NCBI GenBank assembly: GCA_019418305.1
Contig: DYCA01000005.1
Coordinates: 3,830-67,829 of the forward strand
Length of the DNA: 64,000 nt
From: Clostridiales bacterium
GTDB taxonomy: Bacteria > Bacillota > Clostridia > Oscillospirales > Butyricicoccaceae
Direction of reading: 5' to 3'
Made by a program: the position numbers and the translations under genes. The first letter of the stretch is position 1, and every line of letters starts with the position of its first letter. The notes under the pieces were generated by a model that saw nothing but the letters and a program-made list of their open reading frames with translations, was not told where the DNA came from and made no database searches. Positions 1 through 8,757 of this stretch are shown piece after piece.

Positions 1-854
1 CCGCCGATATAGCCGCGGAACATCACGCCGGTGTAATAATCCATCTCATGCACCAGACCAAGGTCGATCATGATGCGGCTGCCGTAGCCCGCTTCATCCA
101 GCGCCTTGTACAGCCGACGCAGATAGGACACCGCGCCGAGCACACGCACATTGCCGGTCAGGGCCTCAACCTGGTCAAGCACCTCGATGCCGCCGAACAG
201 CTGCGGCATTGCGCCCAGCGCTTTGGCCGCGGGCCGCTCACCGTAAGGCGCAAGCGCATCCCCCAGCGCTGCAAAAGACTTGTTTTCAATCAACCGGCGA
301 ATGCTCTCCGCCGTCTGCGCATCCACGCCCAGTTCTTCAATGAGCGCCTTATAGATTTCCGCATGGCCCAGCTCAATACGGAAACTGTCCGCACCGGTAC
401 CTGTCAGTGCACCAAAGGCTGCCGACAGAATATCCTTGTCGGCTTCCAGACCATCTGCTCCGATGAACTCCGCACCGACCTGCAGGAACTCCCCCTTGTG
501 CCCATGTCCGCCGACGACCGAGCGAAACACTTTCTGGCTGTAATACAACCGCACAGGCAGCGCCGCGTCGTCCAGCCGAGTCGCCGCAATGCGGGCAATC
601 GGCGTAGTATTGTCCGGCCGCGCCACGCAGATACGCCCCGATCGGTCAATAATCTTGAGCATATTCTCCTGATCAAGCTCCGGGTTTGCCTGCGCAAACA
701 CATCGAAATACTCAACCGCAGGCGTAATCACTTCACTGTATCCACAGCCCTCCAGCGCGGTACGGATCGCGTGCTCGGTCTGCCGCAGTGCACGGCAGGA
801 AGCAAACAGCAAATCGCGTGTCCCCTCGGGAGTAGAAATACGAAAACGGTTCAT
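1..854 (-). CDS. hisZ: ATP phosphoribosyltransferase regulatory subunit HisZ (partial, 3' end outside window)
   Basis: HisZ is a catalytically inactive histidyl-tRNA-synthetase paralogue that pairs with short HisG for the first step of histidine synthesis. The reading frame starts at ATG 854 (MNRFRISTPEGTRDLL) and stays open to base 1, so about 284 residues are visible and the C-terminus is cut. The PEGTRDLL start, the VRLYYSQKVFR segment, the HKGEFLQVGAE segment and the late MDYYTGVMFRGY stretch match class II HisRS-like folds. A true hisS lies at 29447-30805, which supports HisZ rather than HisRS. It has its own promoter; hisG and other his genes would lie beyond base 1. Confidence 0.9.
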   Translation of the reverse strand, partial: MNRFRISTPEGTRDLLFASCRALRQTEHAIRTALEGCGYSEVITPAVEYFDVFAQANPELDQENMLKIIDRSGRICVARPDNTTPIARIAATRLDDAALPVRLYYSQKVFRSVVGGHGHKGEFLQVGAEFIGADGLEADKDILSAAFGALTGTGADSFRIELGHAEIYKALIEELGVDAQTAESIRRLIENKSFAALGDALAPYGERPAAKALGAMPQLFGGIEVLDQVEALTGNVRVLGAVSYLRRLYKALDEAGYGSRIMIDLGLVHEMDYYTGVMFRGYIG

Positions 855-890
855 AACCGCAAAACCCCTTTATTACTTTATCGCGCTAAA

Positions 891-920
891 ATAATACCAT
901 ACCTGTATGTCATCTGTCAA
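891..920 (-). promoter_or_regulatory. sigma-A-like promoter of hisZ
   Basis: On the minus strand TTGACA (915-920) is followed after 18 bases by TATTAT (891-896), about 37 bases before the hisZ ATG. It overlaps the last codon of the upstream DUF1835 gene, so the his genes can be transcribed separately from the polC block. Confidence 0.65.
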
Positions 921-1888
921 CCCCTGATTTTGCAGATGGTCATATCGCGGTATGTCGCGCCGTCCTGTACAATCTCCAGTTGCCCCGCCGCGCCCAGCGC
1001 GCGGATACGCGAAAAAATCAGCATATCGCTGACTCGGTTACCTGTCTCGGCGAGCTTGGCCAGCGCTTTACCGACCGTCATGGCGGCGCGGCTTTCCTCC
1101 TCCGGCACACAGGATAAAATGGTTTCATCGTAATAATCTTCGGGCACCGACTGCACTTTCCCGTTCACCATCGCGCGAAGCGGCGTGTTTTCCTCCTGCA
1201 TGCGCGTCCATTCCGTCAGCAGTGCGGCCTGCTCGGTCTCGGTCAGCTGACGGCGGCGTTTGTAGAAGTAGGGCAGAATTTCAGGCTCGGCCTCCCCTAC
1301 CGTTGAATAATAAACCATACCTGCACGCGGCGATGCCTTTTGCCGCGCCTCCCAGCGGCGGCGGTCTATCCGCGCCGCATATCGTCGGAGCATGCACTGC
1401 GGCATCAGACGGAATACAGCATTCATCAATCGACTGTCACTAACAATACCCCAAACGCCCGCATTCCGGTCTATCGGCGTCGCTTTGGAAAATTCCTGTA
1501 CCGGCACCCAGTCTACCTCGACCACCCACACCGGAATATGCTTTCGATACAAGCGGCCGACCACATACCGCAGGCCGCATTGCTCCAAAGCGTTGCCGCC
1601 CGCATACCAGATGACCGCCTCATCCACCTCGTCCAACTGCTCGAGTGTGGCCCAGTGCCGCGCCTGATACTCAGCCTGCCATTTATCATCCAGCTCCGGG
1701 TCGCCGCGCCACGGCGTCAGGATATCCACGCGCGCGGCGCGGTCAGTCACGTCCCGGATATCGCCTTGTGAATAGTCATCCGAAAGCGCAAGAATCTGCT
1801 CCACATTCAAAGAGGGTTCCATGGCTTTACGCGCCATTGCGAGGCAGCCCTTCGCACTGTCCCCGAAACAAATCCAGTACACGGTCAT
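917..1888 (-). CDS. DUF1835/DUF3658 domain protein
   Basis: This 323-residue protein has the DUF1835 N-terminus (a hydrophobic strand then FGDSAKG, residues 6-14), with the ILALSDDYSQGDI and R..W.......W motifs of that family, and a C-terminal DUF3658-like half (about 220-320) including NGKVQSVPEDYYD. Function of the family is unknown. The first ATG overlaps the stop of the preceding gene (ATGA), suggesting translational coupling; a GTG two codons later has better spacing to GGAGG, so the start may be 1882. It is the last gene of the polC-side transcript before hisZ. Confidence 0.7.
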   Translation of the reverse strand: MTVYWICFGDSAKGCLAMARKAMEPSLNVEQILALSDDYSQGDIRDVTDRAARVDILTPWRGDPELDDKWQAEYQARHWATLEQLDEVDEAVIWYAGGNALEQCGLRYVVGRLYRKHIPVWVVEVDWVPVQEFSKATPIDRNAGVWGIVSDSRLMNAVFRLMPQCMLRRYAARIDRRRWEARQKASPRAGMVYYSTVGEAEPEILPYFYKRRRQLTETEQAALLTEWTRMQEENTPLRAMVNGKVQSVPEDYYDETILSCVPEEESRAAMTVGKALAKLAETGNRVSDMLIFSRIRALGAAGQLEIVQDGATYRDMTICKIRG

Positions 1889-2229
1889 GCACCTCCGTTG
1901 TAGCTTTCAGCCAGTTCGATGACCTTGTCCAGAAAACTCTCCTCGCCCATGGTGTTGATTTTCCAGAATACCGCCTGACTGCCGCCTGAGGTAATCGCAG
2001 ACAGGAACAGCTGGTTCCCGCTGCCCGCGAGCGTCAGATTGAGGCTCACGCGGTTGCTGCCCGTCCAGCTGTACCGCTCAAACACGCGCACCGCCACACG
2101 CACGCCATCCGCTGTCCATTCGCTGCCGTCCTCATAGGAAGCGGACGCACTGCCATTCATGATACCGTCAAATAAGTAATCCAGAAATGCATCAAAGTCA
2201 CCGGTGAGATGTTGTTCATACTTAGCCAT
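1885..2229 (-). CDS. Small hypothetical protein, DUF6054-like
   Basis: A 114-residue soluble protein beginning MAKYEQHLTGDFDAFLDYL, without signal peptide or membrane segment. The GDF.....L..gi...SaS.. pattern and the central strand-rich part (VRVAVRVFERYSW, VSLNLTLAG) resemble DUF6054 proteins, a family without known function. ATG 2229 is preceded by AAAGGAGG at good spacing. It sits 30 bases after polC and overlaps the DUF1835 gene by four bases, so the two are probably co-translated. The family assignment is from memory of the motif and is moderate. Confidence 0.55.
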   Translation of the reverse strand: MAKYEQHLTGDFDAFLDYLFDGIMNGSASASYEDGSEWTADGVRVAVRVFERYSWTGSNRVSLNLTLAGSGNQLFLSAITSGGSQAVFWKINTMGEESFLDKVIELAESYNGGA

Positions 2230-2259
2230 GGTGGTATCCTCCTTTTATTGTCCGCAGTT

Positions 2260-5200
2260 TTATGCAAACAGTGAAATCTGGGTGGTCTTGGGCATCGAGC
2301 CGAGTGCGCCAATCTGGTCAAGCAGCTCGACAACCGCCTTGGATGCCTTGGGACAGCGTACGGTCAGCTCTTCCGCCGAGAGGAATTTGCCGTTTTTGCG
2401 CTCCTCCACAATGTTCTGCGCCGCCTGTTCACCGATACCGGGCATCGAGGTAAACGGCGGAATCAGCCCGTTTTCGGTTACCAGAAAAGTCGTCGCGTCT
2501 GATGTGTAAATATCCATCGGCTCGAACACAAAGCCGCGGCGGTAAAACTCGTGGCAGACCTCGAGCGTGGTGGACATTTCCTTTTCTGCTGCGGTGATGG
2601 TTTTGTCCTTTTCTTTAACTGCCAGCTCGCGCAGCTTGTCCTGTACAACCTTATCCCCTTTAATCATGCACGAAGCATCGAAGCCCTTGGCACGCACCGA
2701 AAAGTACGCCGAATAGAACGCAAGCGGTCGATGCACCTTGAACCATGCAATGCGAAACGCCATCATAACATACGCCACCGCGTGCGCTTTGGGGAACATG
2801 TACTTGATTTTCTTGCATGAGTCGATGTACCAGTCCGGCACGTTCTGCTCCCGCATCGCGCCTTCCATTTCCTCGGTCAAGCCTTTGCCCTTACGAACCG
2901 ATTCCATCGTCTTAAACGACAGCTTGGGCTGCACGCCCTGCAAAATCAGATAGTTCATGATATCGTCACGACAGCAGATACAGCCGGACAGTGGGATACC
3001 CTTACGGACCAGCTCTGCCGCGTTGCCCAGCCATACGTCCGTGCCGTGCGACAGACCGGAAATCGAAACCAGCTCGGCAAAGGTCGAGGGATGCGTCTCC
3101 TTGACCATGCCGCGCACGAACTTGGTGCCGAACTCCGGCACCGCCAGACAGCCGAGGTCGCCTAGAATCGGGTCGGTGTCGGGGTTTTCGCCCGTGTACT
3201 TGAGCGCCTTGCACGAATGGAACAGGCTCATGGTATCCGGGTCGTCGAGCGGAATCTCCTGTGCATTGACGCCGGTCAGATTTTCCAGATGCTTAATCAT
3301 GGTCGGGTCATCGTGTCCCAGCTCGTCGAGCTTCAAGAGGTTCGCATCGATGGAGTGATATTCAAAATGGGTGGTGATGATGTCCGAATCCGGGTCATCC
3401 GCCGGATGCTGCACCGGACAGACATCGTAAATCTCGATTTCCTTGGGCACAACAACCACGCCGCCGGGGTGCTGGCCCGAAGTACGGCGCACGCCCGTGC
3501 AGCCTGCCGCAAGACGGTTTTCCTCCGCGCGCGAGCACTCGATACCGCGCTCGTCCATGTACTTTTTGACATAGCCGTAAGCGGTTTTTTCCGCAACCGT
3601 ACCAATCGTACCCGCGCGGAATACATGGTCGTGCCCGAAAATCTCGCCTGTATAATAATGGATGCGCGACTGATACTCGCCCGCAAAATTCAGGTCGATA
3701 TCGGGTACCTTATCGCCTTCAAACCCCAGAAACGTCTCAAACGGAATATTGAATCCCTGTTTGGTCAGGGGCTTACCGCAATTCGGACAGATTTTGTCCG
3801 GCAGGTCGACGCCGCAGGAATATTCCTCATGCCACTCAACGTATTTGTCATCCGGACACAGATAATGCGGCGCGAGCGAGTTTACCTCGGTGATGTCCGA
3901 CATAAACGCCGCCAGCGACGAGCCGACCGAACCACGCGAGCCAACGAGATAACCGTCCGCAAGCGACTTTGTCACCAGCTTTTGCGCAATAATGTACATC
4001 ACCGCGTAGCCGTTGCCAATGATGGAATTCAGCTCACGGTCAAGCCGCGCCTGCACCATTTCGGGCAGCGGGTCGCCGTAAATACGCTTTGCCTTTTCAT
4101 AGCACATATTGCGAAGGTCGTCCTCGCAGCCGTCGATATGCGGCGGGTAGTTTTCGCGCGGCACAGGACGAATCACGTCACACATGTCCGCAATCATATT
4201 GGTGTTCTTGACCACAACCTCATATGCACGGTCCTCGCCGAGGTAGGAAAACTCCTTGAGCATCTCGTCGGTGGATTTAAAATACAGCGGCGCCTGATTG
4301 TCCGCGTCACCGAAGCCCTGTCCCGCCATCAGGATGCGGCGGAACGCCTCGTCTTCGGGTTCGAGGAAATGCACATCACCGGTCGCACAGCAGGGTTTGC
4401 CCAACTCATCGGCCAGCCGCAGGATATCCCGATTCCAGTCGCGCAGCTGCTCGTCATCCTTTGCCATGCCTTTGGCAATCATAAACTGGTTGTTGCCAAT
4501 TGGCTGGATTTCCAGATAATCATAGAAGGACGCAAGCCGTTTGAGCTCGTCCCACTCCGCGCCATTTGTCAGCGCCCGGAACACCTCGCCCGCTTCGCAC
4601 GCCGAACCGAAAATCAGCCCTTCACGATGGCGAATCAGCTCACTGCGCGGCATAATCGGGCGCTTATTGTAGTATTCCAGAAAGCTCTTGGAAATGAGCT
4701 GATACAGGTTGCGCAGTCCCGCCTGATTTTTCACCAGAATGATAAAGTGATAGCGCGGCAGGTTTTTCAGCTTGTTTTTACGGTCGGTTGTCGCGGCGAG
4801 AACCGGATTGATGTCCGCCGTCGTGACTGCGTGCAACTCGTCTTTGAGCCGCGCGAGCAGCTTTACAAAAATACGCCCCAGCACGGCCGCATCCTCGCTT
4901 GCGCGGTGATGCTCAAACGGGCCGACCGCCAGTTCTTTTGCCAGAATGTTCAGCTTGAACTTATGCAGATGCGGCAGCATCAAGCGGCTCATTTCGAGTG
5001 TATCGATTGCGGTAAAGTCCCGCTCGATTTCCAGCCGCTTGCAAGCCGTGCGCAAAAAGCCCATATCAAAGCCCGCGTTGTGGGCGACAAACGGATATTT
5101 GCCCTCGCCCGCCCACGCAAGGAACTGCGGCACGGCCTCGGCAAGCTCGGGCGCGTCTGCAACCGTCTCATCCGAAATGCCGGTCAGCTTGGTGATTTCC

Positions 5201-6279
5201 TCGGGAATGGGCTTATGCGGGTTGACATAGGTTTGGAAACTGTCCTGAATCGCGCCATCTACGATGCGTACCGCTGCAATCTCGGTGATTTCCTCACTTG
5301 CGGGATTCAGTCCCGTGGTTTCCAGGTCAAAGACAATGAACGTGCCGGTCAGCGGCTCAGCCGACTTGCCACGCACCACCGAAAGCGTGTCCTCATCGTT
5401 AATGTAATACGCTTCAATGCCGTAGATAATCTTCATATCCCCGATGATGCTTTTCTGCTTGCCCTCCTGTGCATGCAGTGCTTCGGGAAACGCCTGCGCC
5501 ACGCCGTGATCGGTAATCGCCATTGCGCGGTGGCCCCACTGCGCCGCGCGGCACAGCAGCGCCGCCGTCGAGGTCATACCATCCATTGCGCTCATGTTGG
5601 TGTGCAGATGCAGCTCGACACGCTTCATGCCTTCAGCCTTGTCCTGCCGCACCGGCTTTTTCGCCTTGACAATGCCGGTCGGCTCCAAAACCATCTCTTT
5701 GGCGTAGGAATCATACACCATCTTGCCCTGTACCGTGCAGTACAGACCGTTTTTAATCTTGGATGCCGTATCGCCCGCTTTGTCCGCAGCAAGGAACTTG
5801 GACACGCGCACAGAATTCGTGCGGTCAGTCATGTCAAAGGCGATTTTGACATAGTCCTTGCCGGTCTTTTTGCTGTGGATATCCTTGTTGTCGGTAAAGA
5901 ATACCTCTCCCTGAATGGTGACCATATCGTACGCCGCAATCGCTTCGTTGACCGAAATAATGGGGTCCTGCATCAGCTTGCCGAAAATCAAATCATCCTC
6001 GCGCACCTTTTCCGCGCGCGGACGCTGATAACCGGTATGCTCCTGCCGCGGTGCAGGACGCGGCTTTTTGGGTTTTGGCTCGGCAGGCACTTCTGCCGCC
6101 GCCTGTTCGATTGCCTTCTGCAAAATCTCCTCGCGCTGCGGCGCGTCGGAGGCCGGCACAAAATCACAGACTTCCGCCCGTACGGCATGCACCGGACAGG
6201 GCGCGCCAAGCTCGCGCAGAATGCGCGCTTCCAAATGGCGCAGCGCGTTTGCAAAGTGCCGCTCGCTGACCTCATCCAT
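2260..6279 (-). CDS. polC: DNA polymerase III PolC-type alpha subunit, main open frame (5' end in another frame)
   Basis: PolC is the Gram-positive replicative polymerase with built-in proofreading. In the 1339-residue frame counted from ATG 6279: OB fold around 115-205 (VTIQGEVFFTD), PHP domain from about 220 (VELHLHTNMSAMDG, AITDHGV), inserted DEDD exonuclease from about 313 (FIVFDLETTGLNP, HNAGFDMGFL), a four-cysteine zinc site (CGVDLP...CPNCG), then the polymerase active site PDIDLNF and the fingers and duplex-binding region to the end (LLDQIGALGSMP). The frame is open upstream of 6279 through LLDCDKWQYTDGALQIP, and ATG 6279 has no ribosome binding site, so it is not the real start. The missing N-terminal domain lies at 6272-6607 in a shifted frame. 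Last large gene of the pyrH-polC block. Confidence 0.93.
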   Translation of the reverse strand: MDEVSERHFANALRHLEARILRELGAPCPVHAVRAEVCDFVPASDAPQREEILQKAIEQAAAEVPAEPKPKKPRPAPRQEHTGYQRPRAEKVREDDLIFGKLMQDPIISVNEAIAAYDMVTIQGEVFFTDNKDIHSKKTGKDYVKIAFDMTDRTNSVRVSKFLAADKAGDTASKIKNGLYCTVQGKMVYDSYAKEMVLEPTGIVKAKKPVRQDKAEGMKRVELHLHTNMSAMDGMTSTAALLCRAAQWGHRAMAITDHGVAQAFPEALHAQEGKQKSIIGDMKIIYGIEAYYINDEDTLSVVRGKSAEPLTGTFIVFDLETTGLNPASEEITEIAAVRIVDGAIQDSFQTYVNPHKPIPEEITKLTGISDETVADAPELAEAVPQFLAWAGEGKYPFVAHNAGFDMGFLRTACKRLEIERDFTAIDTLEMSRLMLPHLHKFKLNILAKELAVGPFEHHRASEDAAVLGRIFVKLLARLKDELHAVTTADINPVLAATTDRKNKLKNLPRYHFIILVKNQAGLRNLYQLISKSFLEYYNKRPIMPRSELIRHREGLIFGSACEAGEVFRALTNGAEWDELKRLASFYDYLEIQPIGNNQFMIAKGMAKDDEQLRDWNRDILRLADELGKPCCATGDVHFLEPEDEAFRRILMAGQGFGDADNQAPLYFKSTDEMLKEFSYLGEDRAYEVVVKNTNMIADMCDVIRPVPRENYPPHIDGCEDDLRNMCYEKAKRIYGDPLPEMVQARLDRELNSIIGNGYAVMYIIAQKLVTKSLADGYLVGSRGSVGSSLAAFMSDITEVNSLAPHYLCPDDKYVEWHEEYSCGVDLPDKICPNCGKPLTKQGFNIPFETFLGFEGDKVPDIDLNFAGEYQSRIHYYTGEIFGHDHVFRAGTIGTVAEKTAYGYVKKYMDERGIECSRAEENRLAAGCTGVRRTSGQHPGGVVVVPKEIEIYDVCPVQHPADDPDSDIITTHFEYHSIDANLLKLDELGHDDPTMIKHLENLTGVNAQEIPLDDPDTMSLFHSCKALKYTGENPDTDPILGDLGCLAVPEFGTKFVRGMVKETHPSTFAELVSISGLSHGTDVWLGNAAELVRKGIPLSGCICCRDDIMNYLILQGVQPKLSFKTMESVRKGKGLTEEMEGAMREQNVPDWYIDSCKKIKYMFPKAHAVAYVMMAFRIAWFKVHRPLAFYSAYFSVRAKGFDASCMIKGDKVVQDKLRELAVKEKDKTITAAEKEMSTTLEVCHEFYRRGFVFEPMDIYTSDATTFLVTENGLIPPFTSMPGIGEQAAQNIVEERKNGKFLSAEELTVRCPKASKAVVELLDQIGALGSMPKTTQISLFA

Positions 6280-6607
6280 CGGGATTTGCAGCGCGCCGTC
6301 CGTATATTGCCACTTGTCGCAATCGAGCAGACCGCTCGTAAAGCGAACGGATATACGCGTCTGTCAAGCCGTCCGGCATGGTATAACGCGGCTCAATACA
6401 CACGCGGCTCAAACCATACTGCTTTGCAATCTGCTTTTCCGCCTTGGCAAGCGTCTTTCGGCTGACGACCTGCTTCAGGTCCAGCTCGACCACCATGACC
6501 GTGTTATTATCTCCAAACGCGAGAGAACGCACCTCGCCTGAGGCGAGGTGCTGTTCTTCCGTCAACAATTTACAGTTTTGAAATAAGTCTATCAGTTTAC
6601 CAGCCAA
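6272..6607 (-). pseudogene. polC: PolC N-terminal domain fragment, frameshifted from the main polC frame
   Basis: This 111-codon frame begins MAGKLIDLFQNCKLL with ATG 6607 and resembles the PolC N-terminal domain (LAKAEKQIAKQYGLSRVCIEPRY). After DAYIRSL it runs out of homology to a stop at 6272, whereas the +1 frame continues as TSGLLDCDKWQY into polC. Dropping one A from the AAA at 6340-6342 joins the two into one frame of 4347 bases, 1448 residues, the usual PolC length. Seen directly: the two overlapping frames. Inferred: they are one gene broken by a one-base error or mutation, or by ribosomal slippage. Confidence 0.8.
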
Positions 6608-6625
6608 TTTGACCGTTCCTCCGGA

Positions 6626-7678
6626 TTATGCTTCATAATGCTCGATCATGCTCATCAGCTCATCCACCAACTGCTCCTGCGGCACCTTTTTGATGATCTC
6701 CCCCTTGCGGAAAATCAAACCGACGCCGTCGCCGCCCGCGATGCCGAGATCCGCCTCACGCGCCTCGCCCGGACCGTTGACCGCACAGCCCATCACCGCA
6801 ACCTTGAGCTTTTTGCCGTGGATATTCATGCAGCGCTGCTCGACCTCTTTGGCAATACCGATGAGGTCAATACGGGTGCGCCCGCAGGTCGGGCAGGAAA
6901 CAACGTTGACGCCGTCCTCGGCACAGCCGACCGCCTTCAAAATGGCCTTTGCCGCATAGATTTCCTTGACAGGATCATCGGTCAGCGATACGCGGATAGT
7001 ATCACCCACGCCGAGCGCGAGCAGACCGCCGATGCCCGCCGCAGACTTAATCGTACCCATGTACTCGGTTCCCGCCTCGGTCACGCCGAGATGCAGCGGA
7101 TAATTCGTCTTTTCGTGCGCCAGCAGATACGCCTGCATGGTATACGGCACGGAAGACGACTTGATCGAAATGCAGATATCATCAAACCCGCAGTCATTTA
7201 GCAGGCCGACATGATACAGCGCAGATTCGACCATTGCTTCGGGCGTGGGGCCGCCGAATTTCTCTAAAATATGCTTTTCGACCGAACCGGAGTTAACGCC
7301 GATACGAATCGGGATTTTTCGCTCCTTTGCCGCCTGCACAACCGCGTGCACGCGGTCGGCTCCTCCGATGTTGCCGGGGTTGAGGCGAATCTTATCCACG
7401 CCTGCCTCGATGGACGCGAGCGCAAGCCGATAATCAAAATGGATATCCGCCACGACTGGGATAGGCGAGCCGGCGCAAATCTCTTTGAGTGCTTCTGCTG
7501 CCTGCGCGTCCGGCACGGCGCAGCGCACAATATCGCAGCCCGCTTCCGCCAACGCGCGAATCTGTTTGAGTGTGGCTTTCGCGTCACGCGTATCCGTATT
7601 GGTCATGGACTGCACCGCGATCGGCGCACCACCGCCGATGGGTACGTCCCGCACCATAATCCGTTTGGTCTGTTTCAT
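6626..7678 (-). CDS. ispG: 4-hydroxy-3-methylbut-2-en-1-yl diphosphate synthase (flavodoxin) IspG/GcpE
   Basis: IspG converts MEcPP to HMBPP, the sixth step of the MEP isoprenoid pathway, using a 4Fe-4S cluster. The 350-residue protein has the TIM-barrel start (VPIGGGAPIAVQSMTNTDT), IRLNPGNIG, and the cluster ligands in SCPTCGRT and VMGCAVNGPGEA near the C-terminus. ATG 7684 is too close to GGGAGG; ATG 7678 (MKQTKRIM) has nine-base spacing and is preferred. The upstream rseP stop overlaps this start region, so translation is coupled. Together with dxr two genes upstream it supplies isoprenoids for UppS. Confidence 0.95.
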   Translation of the reverse strand: MKQTKRIMVRDVPIGGGAPIAVQSMTNTDTRDAKATLKQIRALAEAGCDIVRCAVPDAQAAEALKEICAGSPIPVVADIHFDYRLALASIEAGVDKIRLNPGNIGGADRVHAVVQAAKERKIPIRIGVNSGSVEKHILEKFGGPTPEAMVESALYHVGLLNDCGFDDICISIKSSSVPYTMQAYLLAHEKTNYPLHLGVTEAGTEYMGTIKSAAGIGGLLALGVGDTIRVSLTDDPVKEIYAAKAILKAVGCAEDGVNVVSCPTCGRTRIDLIGIAKEVEQRCMNIHGKKLKVAVMGCAVNGPGEAREADLGIAGGDGVGLIFRKGEIIKKVPQEQLVDELMSMIEHYEA

Positions 7679-7680
7679 GT

Positions 7681-8721
7681 TCATGAACCTCCCGCAACAA
7701 TGCGCAAAATATCCTGTCCCGTCACATACACCATCAGCGCCAGCAGCAGCACCAGCCCCGCCGCGTGGATATATCCTTCATACTTGGGCGGCACCGGCTT
7801 GCGGCGCACCGCCTCTATGATGAGGAACAGCAGCCGTCCGCCATCCAGAGCGGGCAGCGGCAGCAAATTCATTACGCCCAAATTGATGGAGATAAACGCG
7901 ACAAGCTGGAAAAAGGAAATCATGCTGTATTTCGCCGTGTCCGCCATCACTTCGGCAACGCCGACCGGCCCGGAAAGCTGGTCTACGCCGACCTGTCCGC
8001 TGACAAGCATGCCGAGGCTCGCCCAAACCATGCGCGCATAGCTGACCGAGGTGCGTACCGCCATGCTCAGATGCAGACCGATGCTGTCCGGCTGCTCGGC
8101 AAAGGTCAGGCCAATCATTTTGCGTCCGTCTCCTGCATCGATAGTCGCCTCCAGCTTGACAGCGGGAAGCGTGATTTTCTCTCCATTTCGCCGCACAACA
8201 ATCTCGTAGGTCGTATCCTCGCCGCGTGCAAGCGCAACCTCAAAATCGCTGCGCAGCAGGATTTTATAGCCGTCCACCTTAAGGATTTCATCTCCTGCCA
8301 TCAGGCCGCCCTCTGCCGCGGCCGTGCTCGCCGGATCGACCGACGCGAGCGTCGAGATGATATAGCCGCCGTCCGGTCCGTTTGGCCGCATGACCGCCAG
8401 CACAATCAGGAAACCGACAAGGAAGTTCATCAGCGCTCCTGCGGCCACAATAAGCATGCGCCGCGGCAGACTTGCCTTGCCGAATGCATGCTCGTTTTCG
8501 CTCTCGCTGTCCTCGCCTTCCATCACACACGCGCCGCCAAACGGCAGCACCTTAAGACAATACAGCGTGCCATGATACTGCTTCTTCAGCAGCGTCGGCC
8601 CCATACCGATCCAGAATTCATTGACCTGTACCCCGCCGCGCTTGGCCGTGATAAAATGTCCAAACTCATGCACAATGACCAGCATGCCAAACGCCAGAAT
8701 CGCAAGTATGATTTGCAGCAA
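7681..8721 (-). CDS. rseP: RIP metalloprotease RseP (site-2 protease)
   Basis: A 346-residue intramembrane zinc protease that cleaves membrane-bound substrates such as anti-sigma factors. The first membrane helix carries HEFGH (residues 18-22), the metal site; a PDZ domain lies around 120-200 (GGLMAGDEILKVDGYKI); the third metal ligand region is NLLPLPALDGGRLLF near residue 295; further helices follow at the C-terminus. The start is TTG at 8721, preceded by GGAGAAG seven bases away; no upstream ATG is available. Position between dxr and ispG is the classical arrangement. Confidence 0.93.
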   Translation of the reverse strand: MLQIILAILAFGMLVIVHEFGHFITAKRGGVQVNEFWIGMGPTLLKKQYHGTLYCLKVLPFGGACVMEGEDSESENEHAFGKASLPRRMLIVAAGALMNFLVGFLIVLAVMRPNGPDGGYIISTLASVDPASTAAAEGGLMAGDEILKVDGYKILLRSDFEVALARGEDTTYEIVVRRNGEKITLPAVKLEATIDAGDGRKMIGLTFAEQPDSIGLHLSMAVRTSVSYARMVWASLGMLVSGQVGVDQLSGPVGVAEVMADTAKYSMISFFQLVAFISINLGVMNLLPLPALDGGRLLFLIIEAVRRKPVPPKYEGYIHAAGLVLLLALMVYVTGQDILRIVAGGS

Positions 8722-8757
8722 AATACTTCTCCTCTCACAGGATAGAATAAACCCGCT

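Noticed and set aside
3217-6465. 1082-codon open frame on the plus strand opposite polC
   Set aside because: Shadow of the GC-rich coding strand of polC; no ribosome site and no recognisable domain.
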